DNA of 64,000 bases from Planctomycetaceae bacterium (GTDB taxonomy: Bacteria; Planctomycetota; Phycisphaerae; SM23-33): the NCBI GenBank assembly GCA_039680605.1, contig JBDKTA010000004.1:1-64000 (forward strand). Direction: 5' to 3'. The position numbers and the translations under genes were made by a program. A model generated the notes under the pieces. The model worked only from the letters and a program-made list of their open reading frames with translations, made no database searches and had not been told where the DNA came from. Positions 41,386 through 50,323 of this stretch are shown one piece after another (within the stretch, counting starts at the first letter, position 1; every line of letters starts with the position of its first letter).

Positions 41386-42374
41386 GGGCGGCTCCTTTGG
41401 GTCGTCGGCGGCGTGTCGGTGTGAGGCCACGGCGGCTCGAAAGCCGCATCGATCCCGCGCGGTTCCTTGTTGGCGTCGGTGTATCCGATGAAGTAGACGG
41501 CGATATAGTTGGACACGTCCCAGATCTTCTCGCTCTCGAGGTCGCGCTTGAAGTACGGCATGGACGTGCCGGTGACGCCGTTCATGATCTGGTAGTAGAG
41601 CAGCCCTCCGATGTACCGCCCCTCGACGAGGTGCTTGCGGAGGATCGTGAAGTTCAGCGGCGGCGGGTCGAGGTAGGGTACGGCCGGACCTTGCCCGTCA
41701 CCGATGGCCCCGTGGCAGCCCAGGCAGTTGTCCTGGTAGATCTTGTGCCCGCGCAGCAGCGCCGCCTCCAGGGGCGGGTAGGGATTGGGCATGGCCCGCC
41801 AGACCGGCGGAACCTGCGCGTGGAGCCACTCGACGTTGGCGTCGAACCCGCGGCGATACGCCGCCCGGGCCTCCGGGCCGTAGCGCAGTTGCCGCTGCAT
41901 TCGCTCGTCGGCGGCCTTGAGGCCCTGAGCCTGGATGAACGCGGTGAGCTTGCGCAGGTCGCTTTCGCCCAGGAACGCCCACGAGGGCATCAGCGACAGG
42001 GGGCGCGTCCAGCGGGGGTTGTTGAAGTGGGCGATGTGCCAGTCGTCGGGGTGCTCGCCGCCGGCCTGCGAGAGGTCCGGTCCGGTGCGTTCGGTGCCCA
42101 GGATCGCCACGCGCTGCTGGTGGTAGTCGCCGGCCTGGGCAATGCGTTCGGCGCCCAGGCCCCAGTCGTTGACGCGGATGAAGAGGCTGTGGCAGTAGTG
42201 ACAGCCGTTGCTGACCCACAAGTCGTTGCCTTCCTGTTCCTGCGTCGTCCAGGGGCGCCAGATCTCCGAGGGCGTCTGGGGCATCGTGGCGATGGGCAGG
42301 ATAACCATGACGAAGACGGCCGACCAGAAGACCAGCAGCCCGCCGACGATCAGCAGCGCGGGGGTCATCTTCAT
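41382..42374 (-). CDS. ccoO: cbb3 oxidase diheme cytochrome c subunit (CcoO with an added CcoP-like heme)
   Basis: The 330-residue protein has one N-terminal membrane span and a CcoO/FixO domain with heme motif GCHYCHSLF (about residue 58). A second c-type domain follows with NCLGCHGAIGDGQG (about residue 230). Standard CcoO carries one heme and is 200-240 residues; here a CcoP-like heme domain seems to be fused, and no separate ccoP is present. It overlaps ccoN and ccoS by four bases each. Confidence 0.85.
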   Translation of the reverse strand: MKMTPALLIVGGLLVFWSAVFVMVILPIATMPQTPSEIWRPWTTQEQEGNDLWVSNGCHYCHSLFIRVNDWGLGAERIAQAGDYHQQRVAILGTERTGPDLSQAGGEHPDDWHIAHFNNPRWTRPLSLMPSWAFLGESDLRKLTAFIQAQGLKAADERMQRQLRYGPEARAAYRRGFDANVEWLHAQVPPVWRAMPNPYPPLEAALLRGHKIYQDNCLGCHGAIGDGQGPAVPYLDPPPLNFTILRKHLVEGRYIGGLLYYQIMNGVTGTSMPYFKRDLESEKIWDVSNYIAVYFIGYTDANKEPRGIDAAFEPPWPHTDTPPTTQRSRP

Positions 42375-43768
42375 TCGAGTTCCTCCAGGTCGGGTTCTTC
42401 GATGGGCCTGGGCGTGAAGCGTTGCCCGCGCGTCAGGGTCAGGATGAGGTTGACGAATCCGACGATCGCCCCGGTGACGATCAGCACGCCCAGCACCGCC
42501 CGCAACACCATGTACGAGGTGATCGTCGGCAGCATGCGGTAGACCGTCTCGCCGTTGTTCCATCCCTGCCCCTGGATCAGCCCGGCGATGGTCAGCACGA
42601 TCAGGAAGCCCGTCAGGCCGAAGGTCACCAGCAGGAACTGCAGGTTCACCAGGCGCTGCGACCACACCTGCCGCCGCGTCACGTATGGCAACACGTGCCA
42701 CAGCGCCCCCAGGGCGATGAAGCCCGAAAAGCCCAGCACCGCGATGTGCGAGTGGCCGATCGTCCAGTTGTTGAAGTGCGTCACGCGCTGGATCATCGGC
42801 AGCGACTGGATCGACCCCTGCACCGTCACCAGCAGATACCAGATGATGCCGACTGCGACCAGACGCCCCGCCGGGTCGGCCAGCAGGCGCCCACCCCGCC
42901 CGCGCGACGTCAACCACAGGTTGGCGATCACCGTGAAGACCGGGATCAGCATCGCCATCGAGTCGACCACCGAGATGGCCTTGAGCCATGCGGGGATCGG
43001 GGCCTGGAGCAGGTGGTGCCCGCCGATGTGGGAGTACAGCGTCACCAGCGTCCAGAACCCTATCAGCGACAGCGTATGCGAGTACAGCGGCGTGCGCGTC
43101 ACACGCGGGATGACGAAGAACGCCGCCCCCGACGACAGCGGCGTCAGCAGCAGTCCGGGCAGGTTGTGCCCGTAGAACCACAGGAACAGCGAGTCGATCA
43201 GCCCGGGCATGGCCCCGGTGGACGGGCGCCACATGACGTTGCCGATGGGGTAAAACGTCGCCGTCCACAAAAACGTGCCCATGAAATACCACACCGAGAT
43301 GTACAACTGCCGCTCGCGCCGCACGGCGATGGTCATCACCAGGTTGACGGCCATCACCGCCACCGACGCCGTCAGCGCCACGTCGGCCCACCAGGGGAAC
43401 TCGCAGTACTCGCGCCCCTGGCTGACGCCGACGGAAAAGAAGACCGGCCCGCTCAGCAGCGCCACGTTCCACAGCACCGCGCTGAGGTGCCCCAGCGGTT
43501 CGGACCACAACCGCGTGCGCAGGACGGCCGGCACGTAATACAGGCCCGCCCCGATCAGCGTGGTGGTGGCGAACCCGAACAACACCGCGTTGACGTGGAT
43601 GGGCCGGGTGCGCCCGAATACCAGCGCCGGGATGTTGTTGAACGCCTCGGGCCAGACCAGATGGATCGCAGAGGTCATGCCGTACAGCGTGCCCAGGACG
43701 AACCAACCGGCCCCGGCGACCAGGAAGACCAACGCGGCGCTGGAAGGTTTTCGGATAAACGCGATCAT
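42371..43768 (-). CDS. ccoN: cbb3-type cytochrome c oxidase subunit I
   Basis: The 465-residue heme-copper oxidase subunit has about 12 membrane spans. Histidine ligands are visible in RPIHVNAVLFGF (low-spin heme b), FLWFYGHN and YSHIGGHHL (CuB), and NNWTIGHSHIAVLGF (hemes). It reduces O2 with high affinity in the cbb3 family. It lies 7 bp after actA and is coupled to ccoO, so oxidase and quinol oxidoreductase are one transcript. Confidence 0.95.
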   Translation of the reverse strand: MIAFIRKPSSAALVFLVAGAGWFVLGTLYGMTSAIHLVWPEAFNNIPALVFGRTRPIHVNAVLFGFATTTLIGAGLYYVPAVLRTRLWSEPLGHLSAVLWNVALLSGPVFFSVGVSQGREYCEFPWWADVALTASVAVMAVNLVMTIAVRRERQLYISVWYFMGTFLWTATFYPIGNVMWRPSTGAMPGLIDSLFLWFYGHNLPGLLLTPLSSGAAFFVIPRVTRTPLYSHTLSLIGFWTLVTLYSHIGGHHLLQAPIPAWLKAISVVDSMAMLIPVFTVIANLWLTSRGRGGRLLADPAGRLVAVGIIWYLLVTVQGSIQSLPMIQRVTHFNNWTIGHSHIAVLGFSGFIALGALWHVLPYVTRRQVWSQRLVNLQFLLVTFGLTGFLIVLTIAGLIQGQGWNNGETVYRMLPTITSYMVLRAVLGVLIVTGAIVGFVNLILTLTRGQRFTPRPIEEPDLEELE

Positions 43769-43775
43769 GTGCTCC

Positions 43776-44339
43776 TCAGTGGTGGCAGACCATGCAATCG
43801 ATCGTGGCGTTGTTGTCGCGGTGGCACTGGACGCAAAAACCCATCTTCAGGTCCCAGGGCATGAACACGCGGTCCATGCTCTTGACGTCTCCATGGCAGC
43901 GGCTGCAGTCGACCCCGCGCCTCAGGTGCGCCTGGTGGTTGAACTGCACGTACTCGGGCAGATTGGTCACCCGCTCCCAGGCGATGGGCCGGCTGGCCGC
44001 ATGCGCCTGGCGCACGCGGAGAACCTGCGGGTGCGTAATGATGATGTGCTCGTGGCAGAGCATGCACGTCTGCAGCGGGGGCATGCCCGCCCGCGCCGTG
44101 TCCTGGGCGCCCTCGTGGCAGACATAGCAACTGATCCCCTTGACCGCGGCGTGGACGTGATGGCTGAACGACACCGGCTGCTCCGGACCGGGCGCCTGGG
44201 CCGTCAGGGCAAAATAGACCCCGATGAACATCATCGCCGCGATGGCCGCCGTCGCCAGCGCCAGGCTGATCAGCGCCCCCGGGCGGCCGGAGTGCTTCTC
44301 TTGCGGACGGGCCGGGATGTCCTCGGGATACGCGTTCAC
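43776..44339 (-). CDS. actA: pentaheme cytochrome c, alternative complex III subunit A
   Basis: The 187-residue protein has one N-terminal membrane anchor and five CxxCH motifs: CYVCH, CMLCH, CSRCH, CVQCH and CMVCH. Five hemes are the hallmark of ActA. Extra histidines (SHHVHAA, NHQAH) supply axial ligands. It collects electrons from the ActB clusters. It overlaps actF by four bases and is fourth in the operon, not first as in the usual act order. Confidence 0.9.
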   Translation of the reverse strand: MNAYPEDIPARPQEKHSGRPGALISLALATAAIAAMMFIGVYFALTAQAPGPEQPVSFSHHVHAAVKGISCYVCHEGAQDTARAGMPPLQTCMLCHEHIIITHPQVLRVRQAHAASRPIAWERVTNLPEYVQFNHQAHLRRGVDCSRCHGDVKSMDRVFMPWDLKMGFCVQCHRDNNATIDCMVCHH

Positions 44340-45472
44340 AGGTCTTGGGCCCCCTGTCCGATGCGCGGCGGCACCAGGGCGGTGAAAACCTCGATCCCCA
44401 GCGCCAACACCCCCCCCAGGGCCGCCAGCGGACCCAGTTCAGCCAGCCCGATCGCCAGGCGCAGTTGGTCCGGCTGCATCGCCGGCGGAGCGGTCCACTG
44501 GACCGTGGGCGTCACCAGCCAGCATCGTTCAAGCCACATCGCCGACAGCACCAGCAGCGCCACGGCCGCCAGAAACCACCGCGTGCGCTTGGCCCGGATC
44601 GTCAGCAGCAGCACCAGCGGTCCCAGGTACGCCGCCGCCACGATCGCCACGCTGACCGACCGCCAGGGCTCGAAGTTCATCCGCGGCACGAGGAACCGCG
44701 TCTCGTGCGGAATGTTGCCGTACCACTGCACCAGCACATGCGCGTATGCCAGGTAGGCCGTCAAAATCGAAAACGCCACGATCAGCTTGGCCAGGTCGTG
44801 CATGCGGTCGCGCGTGCCGCCGGGCGACCAGATCGCCAGCAGCGTCCAGACCGTCACCGCGGCGTACAGGCCCGAGATGAAGAAGTACCCGCCCCAGAGC
44901 GTGCTGTACCACTTGGGGTCCAGCGCCATCACCAGGTCGAACCCCAGCAGCGACATGACCAGGCAATACGTCACGATGAGCCATCCGCCGGCGACGCGCC
45001 CGTCGCCGCTTGTGCGGCGCCGCACGTACCATGCCGCCAGCGCCCACAGCACAATCAGCGCCCCCAGGTCGCGGGCGAAAACGAAATGGCGGTTGAGCCA
45101 GACGCCCTGCGAAAGCTCCTTGCCCGACCAGGGCAGCCACGTGCCGCTGCCCATCCACAGCAGCGCCAGCACCACCAGAGAGGGAACCGCAAAGGAAAAC
45201 CCCGACAACGCCGCCCGTTCCAGCCGCCCGATCCACCGCCCGTTGGACAGCAGCACCGCCGCCGACCAGACCACCAGACCCGCCGACAGCGGCGTGAAAA
45301 ATATGAAGCTGATCAGCAGCCCGCGCCACGCCCGCGCCGCGCCGCCGCCGCCGCCGAAACTGATCAGCCACACGATAACGCCAGCGATCAGCACCGCCAG
45401 CCAGATAGCTTGGCGCAGCAGGTGGCGCTGGACCGGCCGCGGCGGCGAAGGATGGGCGTCATCGGATGACAT
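44336..45472 (-). CDS. actF: alternative complex III subunit F
   Basis: The 378-residue membrane protein has about 10 spans and the ActF/ActC-like pattern: HFVFARDLGALIVLW, LGFDLVMALDPKWYSTLWGGYFF-like segment, AHVLVQWYGNIPHETRF and LERCWLVTP. ActF is the second quinone-binding membrane subunit. Its start overlaps the actCD stop by 14 bp, and its end overlaps actA. Confidence 0.88.
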   Translation of the reverse strand: MSSDDAHPSPPRPVQRHLLRQAIWLAVLIAGVIVWLISFGGGGGAARAWRGLLISFIFFTPLSAGLVVWSAAVLLSNGRWIGRLERAALSGFSFAVPSLVVLALLWMGSGTWLPWSGKELSQGVWLNRHFVFARDLGALIVLWALAAWYVRRRTSGDGRVAGGWLIVTYCLVMSLLGFDLVMALDPKWYSTLWGGYFFISGLYAAVTVWTLLAIWSPGGTRDRMHDLAKLIVAFSILTAYLAYAHVLVQWYGNIPHETRFLVPRMNFEPWRSVSVAIVAAAYLGPLVLLLTIRAKRTRWFLAAVALLVLSAMWLERCWLVTPTVQWTAPPAMQPDQLRLAIGLAELGPLAALGGVLALGIEVFTALVPPRIGQGAQDL

Positions 45473-47360
45473 GGAGTTCCTCCGGCGCCGTGGCGGCCAG
45501 ATCCGACCGCGCCTGGTTGATGCGCTCCAGCTCGCAGGCGATGAACAGGCCGAACCTGTCGCGGCTGAACCGGGCGTCGTAGACCTGCGGCAGGCGGCCG
45601 CCGGGCTTGAGCCGCGCGTGAAAGAGCATGCCCAGGAGATTGAAGATCGCCCCCAAGAGAATCATGCCCTCGAAGGCCACGACGCAATACGGCACGATCG
45701 ACATCACCGGCGGTTTGCCGCCGGCGATGAGGTTATTGACGGCCGCCGAACCCATCGCCAGGGCGAACCCGCCGCCCAGGCCCAGCAGCGCTCCGGCGAG
45801 CGTCCAGAAGCGCACCGGCCCGTGCGGCAGGCCCAGCGCGTGCGAGAGTTCGCCCAGCTTGAGCGGCGAAAAGACCTCCAGCTCTTTGAGGGTGGAGTTT
45901 CGCCGCACGTGCTTGAGGGCCTCGAGCAGCGCGTCGGGGCGGCTGAAGACCGCCATCACGCCGCAGGCCGAGGCGGCGATTCTGCCGCCCGGGTCGCGCG
46001 GCAGCGGTTGACCGAGAGCACGGTCCTTGTGATGGCCGACGCTCTCCTTGAGTTCAGTCATCGGCAGCACCGGAAGCAGCTTGGCGAAGGCCGTGAAGAA
46101 CAGCAGGAACAGCGTGAAGGCGCCGGCGGTGATGGCGATCTCGACCCAGGTCATCGAGTACCAGCCCCAGTTGTGCGGCAGAAAGTCGTGCGCCGTGGCG
46201 GCGGAGATGATCTGGTAGCGCTCGATCCACATGCCGGCGTTGACCAGCAGCGAGAGGATGAACAGCCACAGGACGTTCCGCCGCGCGGCGCGAAACACCA
46301 GCGTCAGCGGCGCCAGCACGTTCAGGGCGATCATCAGGTAATACAGCGGCGCCCGCTCCCCCGTGGACACCCACCAGAACCACTGCTTCTCGAACACGTT
46401 GCCGCCGTACCAGGCGATGAACGGCTCGATGACGTACGCGTAGCCGACGATCAGCGTCGTAACGATCATGGTTTTGGCTACGGACTCAAAGTGCTCGACC
46501 TTCACGAGGCGCCCCAGCCTGAGCAGCCGCCGCAGCGGGATCATCAGCGTCAGGACCATCGCCAGGCCCGAATGGATGGCCCCGGCGACGAAGTACGGCG
46601 GGAAGATCGTCTCGTGCCAGCCGGGCAGAATTCCCACGGCGAAATCCCACGACACCACCGAGTGTACCGAGATCACCAGCGGCGTGGCCAAGGCGGCGAA
46701 ATACAGATACGCCCTGCCGTAGTGGTTCCACTGGCTGGCGGCCCCGCACCAGCCCAGCGCCATGATCCGGTAGAGACGCGCCCGCCAGTGGTTGGCCCCG
46801 GACGTGGCGGCGATCCGATCGCGCGCCGACGCCAGATCGGGGATCATCCCCACGTAGAAGAAGATCATGCTGACGATCAGGTACGTGGTGATGGCCAGCA
46901 CGTCCAGCACCAGCGGACTGAGGAAGTCCGGCCAGATCTGCCTCTGCGAAGGATAGGGCAGGATGTAATAGAACGTCCAGAACCGCCCCAGGTGGATCAG
47001 GGGGAAAAGCCCCGCCGTCATGACCGCGAAGATCGTCATCGCCTCGCTGGCGCGACTGACCGCGTCGCGCCACTTGCTGCGCAGCAGGTGCAGGATCGCC
47101 GAGATGAACGTCCCGCTGTGGGCGATCCCCACCCAGAAGACGAAATTGCCGATGTACGCCCCCCAGCCGACAGGATGGCTCACGCCGGCCACCCCCATGC
47201 CCACCTGGATCTGGTATTGCCAAGTGATGAAGAACACGCCGACACCCGTCGCCAGCACCGCCAGGAAGGCGAAGTACGCCGCCGGCGGTTTCTTCATCGC
47301 CCCCAGCACATCGTCGTCGATCTGGGCATAGGTCAGGTTGGCCGCTTCAGTGTCCGCCAT
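45459..47360 (-). CDS. actC: fused alternative complex III subunits C and D
   Basis: The 633-residue protein joins two subunits normally made from separate genes. Residues 1 to about 433 are ActC of the NrfD/PsrC type (QIQVGMGVAGVSHPVGWGAY, IAHSGTFISAILHLLR, VGILPGWHETIFPPYFVAGA, FVNAG-like LLVNAGMWIERY). Residues from about 434 (MTELKES) are ActD (AVFSRPDALLEALKHVR, PVRFWTLAGALLGLGGGFAL, VPYCVVAFEGMILLGAIF). No stop, frameshift or ribosome-binding site separates them. It sits 1 bp after actB. The fusion should fix the 1:1 ratio of the two membrane subunits. Confidence 0.9.
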   Translation of the reverse strand: MADTEAANLTYAQIDDDVLGAMKKPPAAYFAFLAVLATGVGVFFITWQYQIQVGMGVAGVSHPVGWGAYIGNFVFWVGIAHSGTFISAILHLLRSKWRDAVSRASEAMTIFAVMTAGLFPLIHLGRFWTFYYILPYPSQRQIWPDFLSPLVLDVLAITTYLIVSMIFFYVGMIPDLASARDRIAATSGANHWRARLYRIMALGWCGAASQWNHYGRAYLYFAALATPLVISVHSVVSWDFAVGILPGWHETIFPPYFVAGAIHSGLAMVLTLMIPLRRLLRLGRLVKVEHFESVAKTMIVTTLIVGYAYVIEPFIAWYGGNVFEKQWFWWVSTGERAPLYYLMIALNVLAPLTLVFRAARRNVLWLFILSLLVNAGMWIERYQIISAATAHDFLPHNWGWYSMTWVEIAITAGAFTLFLLFFTAFAKLLPVLPMTELKESVGHHKDRALGQPLPRDPGGRIAASACGVMAVFSRPDALLEALKHVRRNSTLKELEVFSPLKLGELSHALGLPHGPVRFWTLAGALLGLGGGFALAMGSAAVNNLIAGGKPPVMSIVPYCVVAFEGMILLGAIFNLLGMLFHARLKPGGRLPQVYDARFSRDRFGLFIACELERINQARSDLAATAPEELHVIR

Positions 47361-47361
47361 G

Positions 47362-50202
47362 TCAAGCAGGCCCTTCCTGACTGACGCGCCGCAGGTATGT
47401 GACGGCGGGCTTGGTGTTGAGCTCTTCCAGCACGTGGTAGCGCCGCGGGTCTCGCCGCGTCAGGTTCGAGACCCGAGAGTCCGGATCGAGCAGGTCGCCG
47501 AAGGTGTACACCCCCGCCGGGCACGACTGCACGCAGGCGGGCTGAATCTCCCCGTCGCGCACCGCCCGCCCCTCGCGCGTCGCCCGCAGCTCGACCGACT
47601 TGATGCGCTGGATGCAGAAGGTGCATTTTTCCATCACGCCGCGGCAGCGCACGGTGACGTCGGGGTTGAGCTGGAGGTCCAGCGGGTAAGGCCACTTCGG
47701 GTCAAACCACCCGAACCGCCGCACTTTGTACGGGCAGTTGTTCGAGCAGTACCGCGTGCCGATACAGCGATTGTAGACCTGGGCGTTGAGCCCTTCCTCG
47801 TTGTGTACAGCCGCGTACACCGGGCAGACCGGTTCGCACGGGGCGGCGTCGCAGTGCTGGCAGAGCATGGGCAGCCACCCCAGTCGGCGGCGGTCGCTCT
47901 CATGGCGGTAGGGCACCACTTTGAGCCAGGCCATCTCGCGGCCGCGCGCGACGCGGGCCTTGCCCATCACGGGGATATTATTCTCGGCGTAGCACGCCAC
48001 CGCGCAGGCGCCGCAGCCGATGCAGCGATGCAGATCGGCCACCATTGCCCAGCGGTGCTTGACGTGCGCGTGCGGCGGGTACATGTCGCGCTTGGGGTCG
48101 TACCCCTCCGGCAGGGGCAGGATCAGATCGTCGCCCTGGCCCGGGCGCATGGCCGCCACCGTCGAACGCTCGACCCACTGCAGGATCTCGCGATGGTGCT
48201 GGTCCTGCGTGGGCGAGGTGTACGTGGGCTCTTCGCTGCGCCCCGTGCCGGCGATCGCCGCGATGCCGAAAAGCCCCGCCTGCGGCGACGCCGCCAGCAA
48301 CCCAAAGGCGTTGGCGCCCAGACCGGCGGCGTTGACGCCCAGGGCGGTATGCCCTTGCCCAAACGCAATGGCCACCGTCTGCGGATCGATCTCCTCCGTC
48401 AGCCGCACGGGCGCGGCGGCCTTGCCGGCGGGGGTCGAAAGCTCGACCACGTCGTTATTGCCCAGCCCCAAACGCCCCGCCAGCGTCGGGTGCATGTCGA
48501 CCCAACTGCTCCACGTCGCGTAGCTGATGGGGTCGGGCGACTCCTGGAGCCAGCCGCGGTTAGCGGTGCGGCCGTCGAAGAGCATGATCGAGGGGTACAG
48601 CCACAACAGCGCCTGCCCCTGCGGCGCCGAGGCGGCGGGGGCCTGGGGCGCCAGGCGAACCTTCGAGACATCGACAGGCGTTTCCCCGGCGCCGTCCCTG
48701 ACGATGAATCCTCGCACGAGCGGGTCGGCGTGGTCGGCGGCGCTCTGCGTTGCCGGGGCGGGTGCGGAGGCCTGCGTTGCCGCGGGGCCATCCTGAAGTT
48801 CCCGTCCCGCCTGTTGGGCGATCTCCCTGAGCACCTCGCCGGCGGCGCGCGTGTCGAAGAGGCGGCCCATCGTCGGCTGGAGCAGTCCGGTGATGCCCGA
48901 CCAGGGCTCGTAGTCGCCCCAGGTTTCCAGCGGCGAGTCGATCGGCAGAACCCAGTGCGCCAGGCTGGCCGTCTCGTCCATCATCGTTCCCAGGCAAACC
49001 ACCAGGCCCGCACGGGCGATCGCCGCCTGAGCGCCGACGAGGCTGAAGGCGGGGTTGGTGCTGTGAATGATCAGCACGTCCTTGGGCGTGAGGTCCTCCA
49101 ATGCCGCCAGCACCGCACTGGGGGCGGCGCAATCGCTGAGGGCATGGCGGCGGGACGTGTCGACGGTCTGCCCCAGCCGGCCCGCGGCTATGTTAAGCAG
49201 CATCGCCGCCAGGGCGGCGTCGCCGGCGGCGGGGCTTTCGTTGGCGGCCGCTCCGCCCAGCGCGAGGCTGCCTTGGGCGTCGGCGAAGCGCCGCGCCAGG
49301 ACGGCGATCTGATCGGCGCTGACGCCGGCGGCCTGGCGGGGGCGCTGCTCCGCCAGCGCACGAAGCTGCGCAACGTCCCCCTTGGCGCGGCCGGTGCGGA
49401 TCAGCTCGTGCAACATCGCCCAGGCCACGCCGGCCTCGGCGCCCGGCGGCGTCAGCAGCAGCGAGTCGGCGTTGGCGGCGGTCATCGACTGGCGAGGGCC
49501 GACGTAGACAAACCCGCCCATGCGACCGTCGCGAAGGGCCCGCATCTGGGCGAAGTCATGCGTGAACTCCACCGGCGAGAGCCACGTCTCCAGAAAGTCC
49601 ACGGCGAAGCTGATGATGAAGTCGGCCCGGTCCAGGCGGTATCGCGGGATACCGCCCAGGCCCAGCGACGTGCAGGCCGCCGCCAGGGGGTGATAGTGTA
49701 CGGCTTCGTAGAACATCGCCCGCCCGCCGAAGGCCCGGGCGAAGGAGTTCATCGTAGCGGACAGCGTTCCGGTCTGCAGGTCGCTGATGAGCAGCACCTT
49801 GGCGCCGCCGCGGAGTCGGGCGGCGATGTCGGCCAGGGCGTCGGTCCACTGCGGCTGACCAGCGCCGCCGCGCTGAATAACCTGCCGCACGCGGTCCGGG
49901 TCGTAGTGCCCCTGGAGCGACGACTGCCCCCGCGCGCAGAGACCGCCGCGGTTGACGGGGTGATCGGGATTGCCTTCGGCCTTGTTGATGCGCCCCTCGC
50001 GGTGCCAGATGTGCATTCCGCACCCGGCGGGGCACTCGCGGCAGGTGGTGGCGTAGACGGTGACTTCTCCCGGGCGGCTGTGGGGGATCGGCTCAGCCGG
50101 CGAGAGCAGGTGGTCGAAGGACTTGAGACCCCAGGCCGCCGCTCCGCCGGCGGCAGCGCCGCCAGCCATGTGAAGAAACATACGACGGGATACATGATCC
50201 AT
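47362..50202 (-). CDS. actB: alternative complex III iron-sulfur/molybdopterin-like subunit B
   Basis: The 946-residue protein has a Tat-type start (VSRRMFLHMAGG). An N-terminal molybdopterin-oxidoreductase-like domain follows, with CRECPAGCGM and CARGQ cluster ligands but no evident cofactor-binding essentials. The C-terminal ferredoxin part has CIGCGACAVACYAENN, CQHCDAAPCEPVCP, RYCSNNCPYK and CTFCIQRI for up to four clusters. ActB is the core electron-transfer subunit of alternative complex III, with the Mo site lost in the family. It is the first gene of the operon, and its start lies opposite the divergent phosphoketolase gene. Confidence 0.93.
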   Translation of the reverse strand: MDHVSRRMFLHMAGGAAAGGAAAWGLKSFDHLLSPAEPIPHSRPGEVTVYATTCRECPAGCGMHIWHREGRINKAEGNPDHPVNRGGLCARGQSSLQGHYDPDRVRQVIQRGGAGQPQWTDALADIAARLRGGAKVLLISDLQTGTLSATMNSFARAFGGRAMFYEAVHYHPLAAACTSLGLGGIPRYRLDRADFIISFAVDFLETWLSPVEFTHDFAQMRALRDGRMGGFVYVGPRQSMTAANADSLLLTPPGAEAGVAWAMLHELIRTGRAKGDVAQLRALAEQRPRQAAGVSADQIAVLARRFADAQGSLALGGAAANESPAAGDAALAAMLLNIAAGRLGQTVDTSRRHALSDCAAPSAVLAALEDLTPKDVLIIHSTNPAFSLVGAQAAIARAGLVVCLGTMMDETASLAHWVLPIDSPLETWGDYEPWSGITGLLQPTMGRLFDTRAAGEVLREIAQQAGRELQDGPAATQASAPAPATQSAADHADPLVRGFIVRDGAGETPVDVSKVRLAPQAPAASAPQGQALLWLYPSIMLFDGRTANRGWLQESPDPISYATWSSWVDMHPTLAGRLGLGNNDVVELSTPAGKAAAPVRLTEEIDPQTVAIAFGQGHTALGVNAAGLGANAFGLLAASPQAGLFGIAAIAGTGRSEEPTYTSPTQDQHHREILQWVERSTVAAMRPGQGDDLILPLPEGYDPKRDMYPPHAHVKHRWAMVADLHRCIGCGACAVACYAENNIPVMGKARVARGREMAWLKVVPYRHESDRRRLGWLPMLCQHCDAAPCEPVCPVYAAVHNEEGLNAQVYNRCIGTRYCSNNCPYKVRRFGWFDPKWPYPLDLQLNPDVTVRCRGVMEKCTFCIQRIKSVELRATREGRAVRDGEIQPACVQSCPAGVYTFGDLLDPDSRVSNLTRRDPRRYHVLEELNTKPAVTYLRRVSQEGPA

Positions 50203-50323
50203 CTTCGCGGCCCCTGGTTGTACAGACCTCCGGCGTCCGCCATCACAAATCGGCCGTGCCGGCTGAACTCGCCCCGGTCAGAGCGGTAGAATTATAGACC
50301 TCAACCATCAGATGGGAGACATC

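Noticed and set aside
47338-50289. Very long open frame opposite actB
   Set aside because: It mirrors the coding strand of a clear actB gene, is rich in Arg/Gly/Ala/Val typical of antisense frames in GC-rich DNA, and has no recognisable domain.
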